A DNA stretch of 11,690 bases. It comes from Phycisphaerales bacterium UBA3190 (GTDB lineage: Bacteria; Planctomycetota; Phycisphaerae; Phycisphaerales; UBA1924). This document shows positions 5,848 through 11,641 of the stretch, piece after piece (within the stretch, counting starts at the first letter, position 1; every line of letters starts with the position of its first letter). Both the position numbers and the translations under genes were made by a program. The DNA is taken from contig DEXG01000021.1 in NCBI GenBank assembly GCA_002364005.1, positions 18,553 through 30,242 on the forward strand. The letters are read 5' to 3'. The notes beneath the pieces were generated by a model. That model was not told the DNA's origin. It made no database searches and saw only the letters and a list, made by a program, of their open reading frames with translations.

Positions 5848-7199
5848 TGGGCCTGTTATACTTTGATATGTTAATTCTTGCTCCACAAGCGATGTTCTTC
5901 CTTCAGACTGTAACTCATGGTCCGGTGATACAAACGGACCATGTACAGCGTGCGCACGCGCAGTCACTCATCATGCGCGTGGAGTTAGACACCCCCGGTG
6001 GGGCGCTGCCCTTTATGCTCCAGGTTCATTCGGATAACGATGATGTATTCAAGCGACACGATGTAGATGATCGCATCATCTGGTGTTGGCGTGAAGCAGT
6101 GATAGTAAATGGGGTTGAACGAATATCGGTTATGGTTGGCGGCGGATCTCAAAGCTCGCCATCGGCAGGGGGCATCCAGTTCCCAGAGTATGACTCTTCT
6201 CTATCTGGTCATGGTGTGAAAGGTAGCAAAGACCTGCACACTCCACTCGAATACATGCACACTGGGATTTGGAAAAAAGTCCGTGGCGGTAAAACAGTCT
6301 CGATTCAATACAGCATGAAAGAAGCGGACTCGATCAATGATCGCTTCGACCCGATCGCCGATGCTGCTGAACCCGCAGAGTTCTCTGGCCGCTGGTCGGT
6401 CGATTTCGAGTCAAGCGATGAACTCGCCATCGGGACATTCACGGTCGATGCCGATCAGATCGCATCGGGCACCTTCCTCACCACCACCGGCGACTACCGC
6501 TATCTCGCAGGGCGAGTCGACGGCCCGTACATGCGCCTCTCCACCTTCGACGGCGCGCATGCCTTCCTCTTCCACGCGGAGATGCAGGACGACGGCTCGA
6601 TCAAGGGCGACTTCTGGTCCGGCAACTGGCACCATGAGACATGGACGGCCGTGCGTGACGACAACGCCACCCTCCCCGATGCATTCGAGCAAACCACCAT
6701 CACCAATGAGCAGGCCCTCGAAGAGCTGGTCTTCAAAGACACCGAGGGCAATCCCACCCGCGTGCTCGATGCGCTCGATGCCACCAAGGCCAAGGCCCGC
6801 GTCCTCGAGATCTTCGGCACATGGTGCCCCAACTGCGCCGACGCTTCGCGTGAGCTGGTTTCACTCAAAGAAAAGTACGGCGACGATCTCGGCGTCGTTG
6901 GGCTGGCGTTCGAGGTGACGGAGGACTTTGCGCGTTCATCGCAGCAGGTACAGCGTCACCACGCGCACATCGGGTCGGACTGGGAAGTGCTCATCGCGGG
7001 GATCAGCGATAAGGCAAAGGCGACAGAGACGCTGGGGTTCCTCGATCGGGTGCGTTCGTACCCGACGCTGGTGTTTCTCAACAGCGACAACGAGGTGCAG
7101 GCGGTGTACTCGGGGTTCAGCGGGCCGGCTACGGGGGATGCGTACGCAGCACAGCGAGACCGCATTGAGGCGATCATTGACAAGATGATTGATGAATGA
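5847..7199 (+). CDS. TlpA-like thioredoxin-domain protein with intact CPNC site
   Basis: The protein has 450 residues from the ATG at 5847. Residues about 45-160 (VELDTPGGALPF…EAVIVNGVERI…PEYDSSLSGHG) and 178-272 (FSGRWSVDF…ASGTFLTTTGDYRYLAG…FDGAHAFLFHA…GDFWSG) form two beta-rich domains, as I recall them from planctomycete TlpA-family proteins. Residues about 285-450 are a thioredoxin fold with the redox pair C327/C330 (WCPNC) and the cis-proline segment RSYPTLVF. The likely role is thiol-disulfide exchange in the envelope. The N-terminus is uncertain: residues 1-39 include a hydrophobic stretch (LILAPQAMFFLQTV) but no basic n-region and no clean cleavage site. Other in-frame starts are ATG 5868, 5892 and 5973; starting at 5973 would leave 5848-5972 as a regulatory spacer with a 9-bp inverted repeat. 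The first 500 bases are less GC-rich in codon choice than the rest. Confidence 0.85.
   Translation: MGLLYFDMLILAPQAMFFLQTVTHGPVIQTDHVQRAHAQSLIMRVELDTPGGALPFMLQVHSDNDDVFKRHDVDDRIIWCWREAVIVNGVERISVMVGGGSQSSPSAGGIQFPEYDSSLSGHGVKGSKDLHTPLEYMHTGIWKKVRGGKTVSIQYSMKEADSINDRFDPIADAAEPAEFSGRWSVDFESSDELAIGTFTVDADQIASGTFLTTTGDYRYLAGRVDGPYMRLSTFDGAHAFLFHAEMQDDGSIKGDFWSGNWHHETWTAVRDDNATLPDAFEQTTITNEQALEELVFKDTEGNPTRVLDALDATKAKARVLEIFGTWCPNCADASRELVSLKEKYGDDLGVVGLAFEVTEDFARSSQQVQRHHAHIGSDWEVLIAGISDKAKATETLGFLDRVRSYPTLVFLNSDNEVQAVYSGFSGPATGDAYAAQRDRIEAIIDKMIDE
5916..5943. promoter_or_regulatory. Perfect 9-bp inverted repeat, possible operator
   Basis: CATGGTCCG (5916-5924) and CGGACCATG (5935-5943) are exact reverse complements separated by ten bases. 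The geometry suits a dimeric DNA-binding protein or an RNA hairpin. It lies in a locally AT-richer stretch at the 5' end of the thioredoxin-protein frame, so it is either inside the coding region or, if translation begins at ATG 5973, 30 bases before the start. Confidence 0.45.
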
Positions 7200-7263
7200 G
7201 CTGCTGGCGGAGCGCAGAGAGTTGGTCCACGCATCGAAGTACCAGCAATCTTCATAATCGAGT

Positions 7264-7291
7264 TTGTGCTGGGGGGGCGTTCTGGTATCTT
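7264..7291 (+). promoter_or_regulatory. Possible sigma-70-like promoter
   Basis: TTGTGC (7264-7269) and TATCTT (7286-7291) are separated by 16 bases, 39 bases before the ATG at 7330. The match to consensus is partial. It is the best candidate in the 130-base spacer 7200-7329, which otherwise shows no hairpin terminator. Confidence 0.3.
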
Positions 7292-7317
7292 CTGATGTAC
7301 CGGTCGGGTCTGATACA

Positions 7318-7324
7318 AAGGGGG
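7318..7324 (+). promoter_or_regulatory. Shine-Dalgarno site for the 7330 gene
   Basis: AAGGGGG lies five bases before ATG 7330. This start begins a clear signal peptide. The TTG at 7264, which would add 22 residues before the signal, is therefore rejected as the start. Confidence 0.65.
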
Positions 7325-7329
7325 TTGCG

Positions 7330-8955
7330 ATGCGAGCACGATTGAGAAGTAGCTTGATTTGTCCTTTGAGGTGCTTTGCTGCTTCAGCCCTCGGCGCAAG
7401 CGTGGCGTGCGCGGGCGCAGACAACAAGTACACCGATCTTGAACTCTTCGCCGCGTTCCGTGCTGGATCATCATGGAGCAACATGGTGATTGATCTCGGG
7501 GGCGACCAGGTCGAGTTCCGCTGGCGGTTGGTTGGTGCGATCCCCCAGGGTTCGTATGCGCCGGGTATCCTTGGCAGCGCGGAGCAGAAACTTGAGGATC
7601 TCAATACGCGTGTGCTGCGGATTCAGCACAGTCTCACAATCGGTGAACTGACTGCGCAAGATGCCGAGCGTGAACTCTGGTTCATTGATCGAGAACGACA
7701 GGTTCTCGATCCCGATGGTGACGGGATTGCCAAGCCGTATGTCGAAGTTCTCAACGGTGCGTCGAGTGTCGTGTTTGAGGATCTCGTATTTGACAAAGAA
7801 CAGATGTTGATTCGATTCGGCGATGGTGGTGGCAAACTGCCGCTTTCGCCCCAAAGAACATCGCTGCCTCTTGAATATCCCGGCGGGGAGTGGGTCACTT
7901 CAAGTTCGGGTACAGATCAGCACTTCGCTGTCACGGCGAGTCAACGAGCACTGAACTCGATCGAGTCGTTGTCGAATGCCGGGATCGAAGTGCCGGAGCA
8001 GTACCGGGGCGTGATACGGAACTTCAGTGGTGTCCCCATCAGCTATTCCATTCGAGACCAGCTCGACGGAGTTTGGTCATATTCATCAAAGGCGTATGGA
8101 GAGGCTCAGATTGAGATTCGCGTCATCACGACGGATTCGTGTGACCGGCGGGATGGTACATCAGCGAATCATGCGATCGCTCTGGCTCGTATGACTCCTG
8201 AGCAGGGCGATCCGTTAGATTTCGCTGGGCCGGTGCACTGGATTGATTGCGGGCATGTGGATTCGGGCGTCGTCCAGATCCAACTGTCGCGTTTCGATGG
8301 GCAGGTGGCAACTTCGATCACTCTTGAACTCAACGATGATCAATCCATGACATTGGACACAGAGTCCACGCGATATCCGGGCGAGCAGACTCGGATCCAT
8401 CGCATCGGGCACGCACCATTCCCCGAGCGGCTCGCGCAGATTCCCGAGTCAGCACCGATGCCGCACGATCAGGATATCCTTGATTACTCCGGTCATGCCA
8501 GCCTGTTCCATGAGACGATCATGAATCGGTGCAAGGATGCGAATGTACTGCTGGTGCATGACCCGGCGTGCGATAGAACACAGGATGCGATGGAGCGGAT
8601 CGCGAACTTCGAGCGTCAGTTCGGCGACGACTTTGGGGTCTTTGTGCTCTCGATCGGTCAATACACTGGGACGCGCCATGGCGGACGCAAGGCGGACGAG
8701 GCAACAACCCGCGCGATCGAGGAGGGCTGGCCCTGCTTCTACTCTGATGTGTTCTTCCCAACCAGACCCAGTAGCGGCGCGCTGCCCGCGATGGACCGGG
8801 TCCACGCGCTCCCTGCCTTCATTTTCTTCGACGGTCAGGGAAGAGTAGAGGCCGTGTATTGCGGACTGAGCGACTATGCGATCGGCGAACCTTACCTTGC
8901 ACAGCTCAGGCACCTCAAAGAGATTATCCAACGAATGGTTGAGGAGAAACCATAG
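7330..8955 (+). CDS. Exported protein with C-terminal thioredoxin-like domain lacking the CXXC pair
   Basis: The protein has 541 residues. The start MRARLRSSLICPLRC… gives a basic n-region, a hydrophobic core to about residue 22 and a likely cleavage after A-C-A or A-G-A near 23-26, so it is exported. Residues about 30-250 match nothing I recognise. Residues about 270-390 are beta-rich (VHWIDCGHVDSG…LSRFDGQVATSITLELNDD) and may correspond to the middle domain of the upstream gene. Residues about 400-541 resemble the upstream gene's thioredoxin domain: FERQFGDDFGVFVLSIG against LKEKYGDDLGVVGLAF, then RVHALPAFIFF against RVRSYPTLVFL, and VEAVYCGLSDYAIGEPYLAQ against VQAVYSGFSGPATGDAYAAQ. The active site CPNC aligns with DPAC (411-414), so one cysteine is lost and dithiol redox activity is unlikely. 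The cis-Pro is kept. It is the second of two neighbouring family members. A binding, chaperone or partner role is only a guess. Confidence 0.8.
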   Translation: MRARLRSSLICPLRCFAASALGASVACAGADNKYTDLELFAAFRAGSSWSNMVIDLGGDQVEFRWRLVGAIPQGSYAPGILGSAEQKLEDLNTRVLRIQHSLTIGELTAQDAERELWFIDRERQVLDPDGDGIAKPYVEVLNGASSVVFEDLVFDKEQMLIRFGDGGGKLPLSPQRTSLPLEYPGGEWVTSSSGTDQHFAVTASQRALNSIESLSNAGIEVPEQYRGVIRNFSGVPISYSIRDQLDGVWSYSSKAYGEAQIEIRVITTDSCDRRDGTSANHAIALARMTPEQGDPLDFAGPVHWIDCGHVDSGVVQIQLSRFDGQVATSITLELNDDQSMTLDTESTRYPGEQTRIHRIGHAPFPERLAQIPESAPMPHDQDILDYSGHASLFHETIMNRCKDANVLLVHDPACDRTQDAMERIANFERQFGDDFGVFVLSIGQYTGTRHGGRKADEATTRAIEEGWPCFYSDVFFPTRPSSGALPAMDRVHALPAFIFFDGQGRVEAVYCGLSDYAIGEPYLAQLRHLKEIIQRMVEEKP

Positions 8956-9009
8956 GATTTTGTCGAGTTGGCGACAGCAACGCGGGTGTGCGTCATCATG
9001 GTTCGAAAC

Positions 9010-9015
9010 GAAAGG
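9010..9015 (+). promoter_or_regulatory. Shine-Dalgarno site for the DUF6624 lipoprotein
   Basis: GAAAGG(G) lies about eight bases before ATG 9024 and supports that start. The intergenic gap from 8955 is 68 bases with no strong terminator (only a 5-bp stem, TGTCG/CGACA, near 8960-8976), so transcription from the upstream gene may continue. Confidence 0.55.
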
Positions 9016-9023
9016 GTTGATCC

Positions 9024-9719
9024 ATGAGAAGCGTGTTGATTTTCTGTGTCCTCGTTGTGAGTCTGCTGGGCTGCACATCGTCCCCTGCTCGTGAAGCGGG
9101 CGGCTGCGACCTCGACGCATACCGAGTGGCGGTTGCAGAGATCAACCGCACCGACCAGCAGTATCGCACCGCGATCTCGTGGGGCACCACGGACGAGGCG
9201 GAGCTTGCACGGCTCAAGGCGCTGCCTGACGATGAAAACATGGAAGAGAGCTTCAGGCGCAGCCGCGAGGGCATCAAGCTCGAGCCGGAACTTGAAAAAG
9301 AGCTCTGGGCCAAGCAGATCGCGATCGATCGGGCCAATACACAAACGCTGATGGATTGGGTACAAGCCTGCGGCTGGCCCAGCGAAGAACTCCTGGGCGA
9401 GGACACACCCAGCATGGTCCCGGTGCTGATCCACATGCAGATGGAGGATGCCGAGTGGGTGTTGCCCGTGCTGCGGGAGGAAGTGCTCGCGGGTCGGATG
9501 CCTCCGAGGCCTTATGCGATGATCTTCGATCGCAAGCAGCACCATGAGGGCAAGCCGCAGATCTATGGGATGACCCAGGCGTTCGACTCGGCGACGCGGA
9601 CGGTGCTGCCGCCGGCGATTGTTGATCTTGACGCGACGAATGCCGCGCGTGCCGAGATCGGTATGGACCCGATCGAGGAGTACCGCATCACGGACGAGGC
9701 GACGGCCGCGGGTCAATGA
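9024..9719 (+). CDS. DUF6624-like lipoprotein
   Basis: The protein has 231 residues with a short lipoprotein signal: basic start MRSV, hydrophobic LIFCVLVVSL and lipobox LLGC with C17 as the lipidated residue. It is therefore an envelope lipoprotein. Residues about 60-110 are charged and helical (EESFRRSREGIKLEPELEKELW). Residues about 110-225 follow the DUF6624 pattern as I know it: an N-rich Trp region leading to L-x-x-W…GWPSEELLGED, an HMQ/D segment, VLPVLREEVLAGRMPPRPYAMIFDRKQ, then GKPQIYGMTQ, and finally D-x-x-x-x-N-A-A-R-x-E-I-G-M-D-P-I-E-E-Y. The function of that family is unknown to me. It follows two thioredoxin-fold genes on the same strand and could be co-transcribed. Directly after its stop, in the same frame, lies a fossil of a thioredoxin-protein C-terminus. 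Confidence 0.8.
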   Translation: MRSVLIFCVLVVSLLGCTSSPAREAGGCDLDAYRVAVAEINRTDQQYRTAISWGTTDEAELARLKALPDDENMEESFRRSREGIKLEPELEKELWAKQIAIDRANTQTLMDWVQACGWPSEELLGEDTPSMVPVLIHMQMEDAEWVLPVLREEVLAGRMPPRPYAMIFDRKQHHEGKPQIYGMTQAFDSATRTVLPPAIVDLDATNAARAEIGMDPIEEYRITDEATAAGQ

Positions 9720-9791
9720 GTGGCGGGTGACGCATACACCAGGCAACGCGAGCGGTTCGAGGCGTTGATCGAGGGATTGATCGGGGAGTGA
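9720..9791 (+). pseudogene. Remnant of the C-terminus of a third TlpA-like thioredoxin protein
   Basis: Immediately after the TGA at 9717-9719, and in the same frame, 23 codons read VA-GDAYTRQRERFEALIEGL-IGE and end at TGA 9789-9791. The last residues of the intact protein ending at 7199 are GDAYAAQRDRIEAIIDKM-IDE. By eye, 12 of 21 residues are identical and most others are conservative, with the same distance to the stop. Nothing of the thioredoxin core precedes it. I read it as the surviving 3' end of a lost paralogue. A direct fusion by stop readthrough is possible in principle, but the tail would not make sense on the DUF6624 domain. Confidence 0.75.
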
Positions 9792-9801
9792 GAACTACCC
9801 G

Positions 9802-9909
9802 GTCTCGTGGGACGGGCTTGCAGCCCGTCTCTACTCCTGCTCTCATATCACTGGGCCACAGGACAAATGAGGCATGGAGTGACGGGCTGGAAGCCCGTCC
9901 CACGAGGAC
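9802..9909. repeat. 108-bp inverted-repeat (MITE-like) element between convergent genes
   Basis: The left arm 9802-9829 (GTCTCGTGGGACGGGCTTGC plus AGCCCGTC) and the reverse complement of the right arm 9881-9909 differ only by one substitution and one inserted base. Each arm also contains its own 8-bp hairpin (GACGGGCT-N3-AGCCCGTC at 9811-9829 and 9881-9899). The 51-base centre has no open frame of note. It lies between the 3' ends of convergent genes and could serve as a two-way terminator, although no T-runs follow. GACGGGCT…AGCCCGTC repeats are, as I recall, frequent in planctomycete genomes. Confidence 0.75.
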
Positions 9910-9918
9910 AGGAAGGTG

Positions 9919-10284
9919 TCAGTCGCGCCACTTCTTGACGACCACGCCGTCGACGAACTTGATGTGGACCGATTCGTGCACGGTCTTCTCGCTGTTGCCG
10001 GCGAAGATGAGGAACACGGCCCCTGAGTCGTCGGTTGTCTTGGACCAGTTCCAGGTCCATGTCTCGCTGCCGTCGTCGTTGACGGTGGTGTTGCTGGGCT
10101 GGCCCATCAGCTCTTCGACTTCGGTCATGGTCGTTTGGTTGAGCTTGACCTTCGAGACGGTGTTGGGCTGGACATAGGCCCCGCGGATGCTCGAGTCTTT
10201 CGACGAGGCGACCAGGCATCCGGTCATGGTCATCGGGATGGTCAGCAGCGCGGCGAGGGCGACGGCGGTGTGTGTGCGGGTCAT
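9919..10284 (-). CDS. BamE/SmpA-like small lipoprotein
   Basis: The protein has 121 residues from ATG 10284. GAGAG about eight bases upstream supports this start over the in-frame TTG at 10299. The signal peptide MTRTHTAVALAALLTIPMTMTGC ends in a lipobox-like MTGC (C23). The mature part contains KVKLNQTTMTEVEELMGQPS…GSETWTWNWSK, which fits the SmpA/OmlA (BamE-fold) pattern 'G-x-T-x-x-E-V-x-x-x-L-G-x-P-x … W-x-Y', then a beta strand VHIKFVDGVVVKKW at the end. The family binds envelope partners such as the outer-membrane assembly machinery. Whether this copy works with BamA cannot be told, because the fold is shared by many unrelated small lipoproteins. It is downstream of another small lipoprotein on the same strand, 79 bases apart. 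Confidence 0.75.
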   Translation of the reverse strand: MTRTHTAVALAALLTIPMTMTGCLVASSKDSSIRGAYVQPNTVSKVKLNQTTMTEVEELMGQPSNTTVNDDGSETWTWNWSKTTDDSGAVFLIFAGNSEKTVHESVHIKFVDGVVVKKWRD

Positions 10285-10363
10285 GATCGGTTCTCTCAAT
10301 CAGGTTGATGTGAATGCTGAGTTGGTATGGTTGGGCGTTCTACCGGTTGCGTTTCACATGATA

Positions 10364-10564
10364 TTAGCGGCAACGACCACACCGACAGGACGGCGGGTGC
10401 CCGTGGTGCGGTGGGCGATGCCCGTGATATTGGGGGCGTGGTGGGGGTGGGCGGTGGTAGCCGTGACCACGGTCGTGCACGGCGTATCGGATGCCACAGC
10501 CGGTGAGGGCGAGGGGTAGGGTGCAGAGAACCAGGAGCAACGACTTTGTTCGGTGCTTTCGCAT
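10364..10564 (-). CDS. Small His/Pro-rich lipoprotein
   Basis: The protein has 66 residues. The start MRKHRTKS is strongly basic, followed by LLLVLCTLPLA and the canonical lipobox LTGC (C23). AAAGGAA six to eight bases upstream of ATG 10564 is a good ribosome site. The 43-residue mature part is low complexity, with about nine His and many Pro, Gly and Arg (GHGYHRPPPPRP, GHRPPHHGHPPSC), and ends in CRCGRCR. His- and Cys-rich tails often bind metals, but that is inference. I recognise no family. It may form an operon with the BamE-like gene downstream. The signal, lipobox and ribosome site make it more credible than the overlapping frames. Confidence 0.7.
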   Translation of the reverse strand: MRKHRTKSLLLVLCTLPLALTGCGIRYAVHDRGHGYHRPPPPRPQYHGHRPPHHGHPPSCRCGRCR

Positions 10565-10637
10565 CGTGAGTTCCTTTCGGTATGGGTTGGCGTATACATA
10601 CCGGCGGGGTTTGTGGGCACTGACAGGAAAATGCGCA

Positions 10638-10673
10638 AACCCGTGTCGGTCGGGTTCACGGGTTCTCTATTAT
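10638..10673 (+). promoter_or_regulatory. Inverted repeat and -10-like box before the AhpD-type gene
   Basis: AACCCGTG (10638-10645) and CACGGGTT (10657-10664) are exact reverse complements with an 11-base spacer. TATTAT at 10668-10673 follows directly. A transcript started from such a -10 box would begin at or next to the ATG at 10679, giving a leaderless mRNA, which fits the absence of a Shine-Dalgarno site. No clear -35 box is seen. The inverted repeat could be an operator covering the promoter. Confidence 0.35.
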
Positions 10674-10678
10674 GGGCC

Positions 10679-11050
10679 ATGAGCAGCAATACCAGCCGAA
10701 GCTACGACGACTACCAGCGGTTCAGGACCGAACTCAACGAGAAGATCCTGTCGCGTGGCACCACGATCACCAAGCGGTTCTTCACGCTCGACACCAAGAC
10801 CTACGAGTCCGGGGCCCTGGATGTGAAGACCAAAGAACTGCTTGGGCTCAGCGCCTCGATGGTGCTGCGTTGCGACGACTGCATCGCGTACCACATCGAC
10901 CAGTGTGTGCGGGCGGGCGCGAGCGATGAGGAGCTGTTCGAGACCTTTGATATCGCGTTGATCGTGGGCGGCTCGATCGTGATCCCGCACCTTCGCCGTG
11001 CGGTGGCGTTTCTTGATGAATGCCGGGCACAGCAGGGGCGAGGCGAGTGA
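10679..11050 (+). CDS. Carboxymuconolactone decarboxylase / AhpD-like family protein
   Basis: The protein has 123 residues from ATG 10679; the frame is open further upstream, but that text is not family-like. The region ELLGLSASMVLRCDDCIAYH, with C65-D-D-C68 and H72, is the CXXCXXXH signature of the CMD/AhpD fold. It is followed by the helices CVRAGASDEELFETFDIALIVGGSIVIPHLRRAV. AhpD-type members use the cysteine pair as a peroxidase or thiol reductant partner, and CMD-type members decarboxylate gamma-carboxymuconolactone. The presence of both cysteines and the His favours a redox role, but the specific substrate is not determinable. It is cytoplasmic. Its TGA overlaps the GTG start of the acetyltransferase by four bases (GTGA), so the two are probably co-translated. 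Confidence 0.88.
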   Translation: MSSNTSRSYDDYQRFRTELNEKILSRGTTITKRFFTLDTKTYESGALDVKTKELLGLSASMVLRCDDCIAYHIDQCVRAGASDEELFETFDIALIVGGSIVIPHLRRAVAFLDECRAQQGRGE

Positions 11051-11598
11051 GTGGGGAAGAAACCATTGCGCTGCGTGACGGGCGCGAGGTGTTGGTGCGT
11101 CTGTCGCGTCAGGGCGATGCCGAGCGGGTGCACGCGTATATCTGCGCGCTGGGGTGCTCGACGGACACGATCCTGACTTGTGCCGAGGATCTGCCTCCGA
11201 TCGAGCGGATCCAGTCGCACATCGAGATGATCCCCAAGGGGCGGTTCTATTCGCTGGTGGCGATCGACCCGCAGAACGACACGGTGGTTGGCAACGCGAC
11301 CTTCCGGTTCGCGGTTCGCAAGAAGCTCATGCACGCGGCCGATCTGGGTATGGGCGTGCTGCCCAGCCACCAGGGCGTCGGGCTGGGGCGCATGCTGCTC
11401 GATCGGGCGATCGAGGATATGCGGTCATTCGATGGCATCGACCGTCTGGAACTGACGGTGCTGGCGACGAACACCCATGCCCGGCGGATGTACGAGCGTG
11501 CGGGTTTTCTTGAGGAGGGCGTGAAGCGTCGATCGCTGCGGCAGCCCGATGGGCGGTATGAGGATGAGGTGATGATGGGGATGTGGGTGGGGGAGTGA
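11047..11598 (+). CDS. GNAT-family N-acetyltransferase
   Basis: The protein has 183 residues from the GTG at 11047, which overlaps the upstream stop in a GTGA junction. Longer frames upstream lie inside the CMD gene and are not family-like. Residues about 15-35 (EVLVRLSRQGDAERVHAYI) are the opening GNAT strand and helix. Motif A is ADLGMGVLPSHQGVGLGRMLLDRAI (98-122), with the acetyl-CoA pyrophosphate loop QGVGLG (109-114). Motif B is TNTHARRMYERAGFLEEG (141-158), as in RimI/RimJ-like enzymes. It transfers an acetyl group from acetyl-CoA to an amine of a protein or small molecule; the substrate is unknown. Pairing with an AhpD-type gene suggests shared regulation rather than a known pathway. 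Confidence 0.88.
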   Translation: MSGEETIALRDGREVLVRLSRQGDAERVHAYICALGCSTDTILTCAEDLPPIERIQSHIEMIPKGRFYSLVAIDPQNDTVVGNATFRFAVRKKLMHAADLGMGVLPSHQGVGLGRMLLDRAIEDMRSFDGIDRLELTVLATNTHARRMYERAGFLEEGVKRRSLRQPDGRYEDEVMMGMWVGE

Positions 11599-11610
11599 GG
11601 TAGTGGGGAA

Positions 11611-11625
11611 TCCGCCAGAGGCGGA
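11611..11625. repeat. TCCGCC-AGA-GGCGGA core palindrome
   Basis: This perfect 6-bp stem with loop AGA lies 12 bases after the acetyltransferase stop. It shares the stem of the palindromes in the 4800-5130 spacer and is followed by TAGGCAAT (11633-11640), a motif also present at 4762-4769. Confidence 0.7.
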
Positions 11626-11641
11626 CCCTTGGTAGGCAATG

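Noticed and set aside
8892..9746. 284-codon minus-strand frame across the DUF6624 gene
   Set aside because: The plus strand has a signal peptide, a lipobox, a ribosome site and a family match. The antisense frame has none of these.
10553..10678. 42-residue upstream extension of the AhpD-type protein
   Set aside because: It overlaps the start and ribosome site of the divergent small lipoprotein and matches nothing in the family. ATG 10679 gives the usual length.
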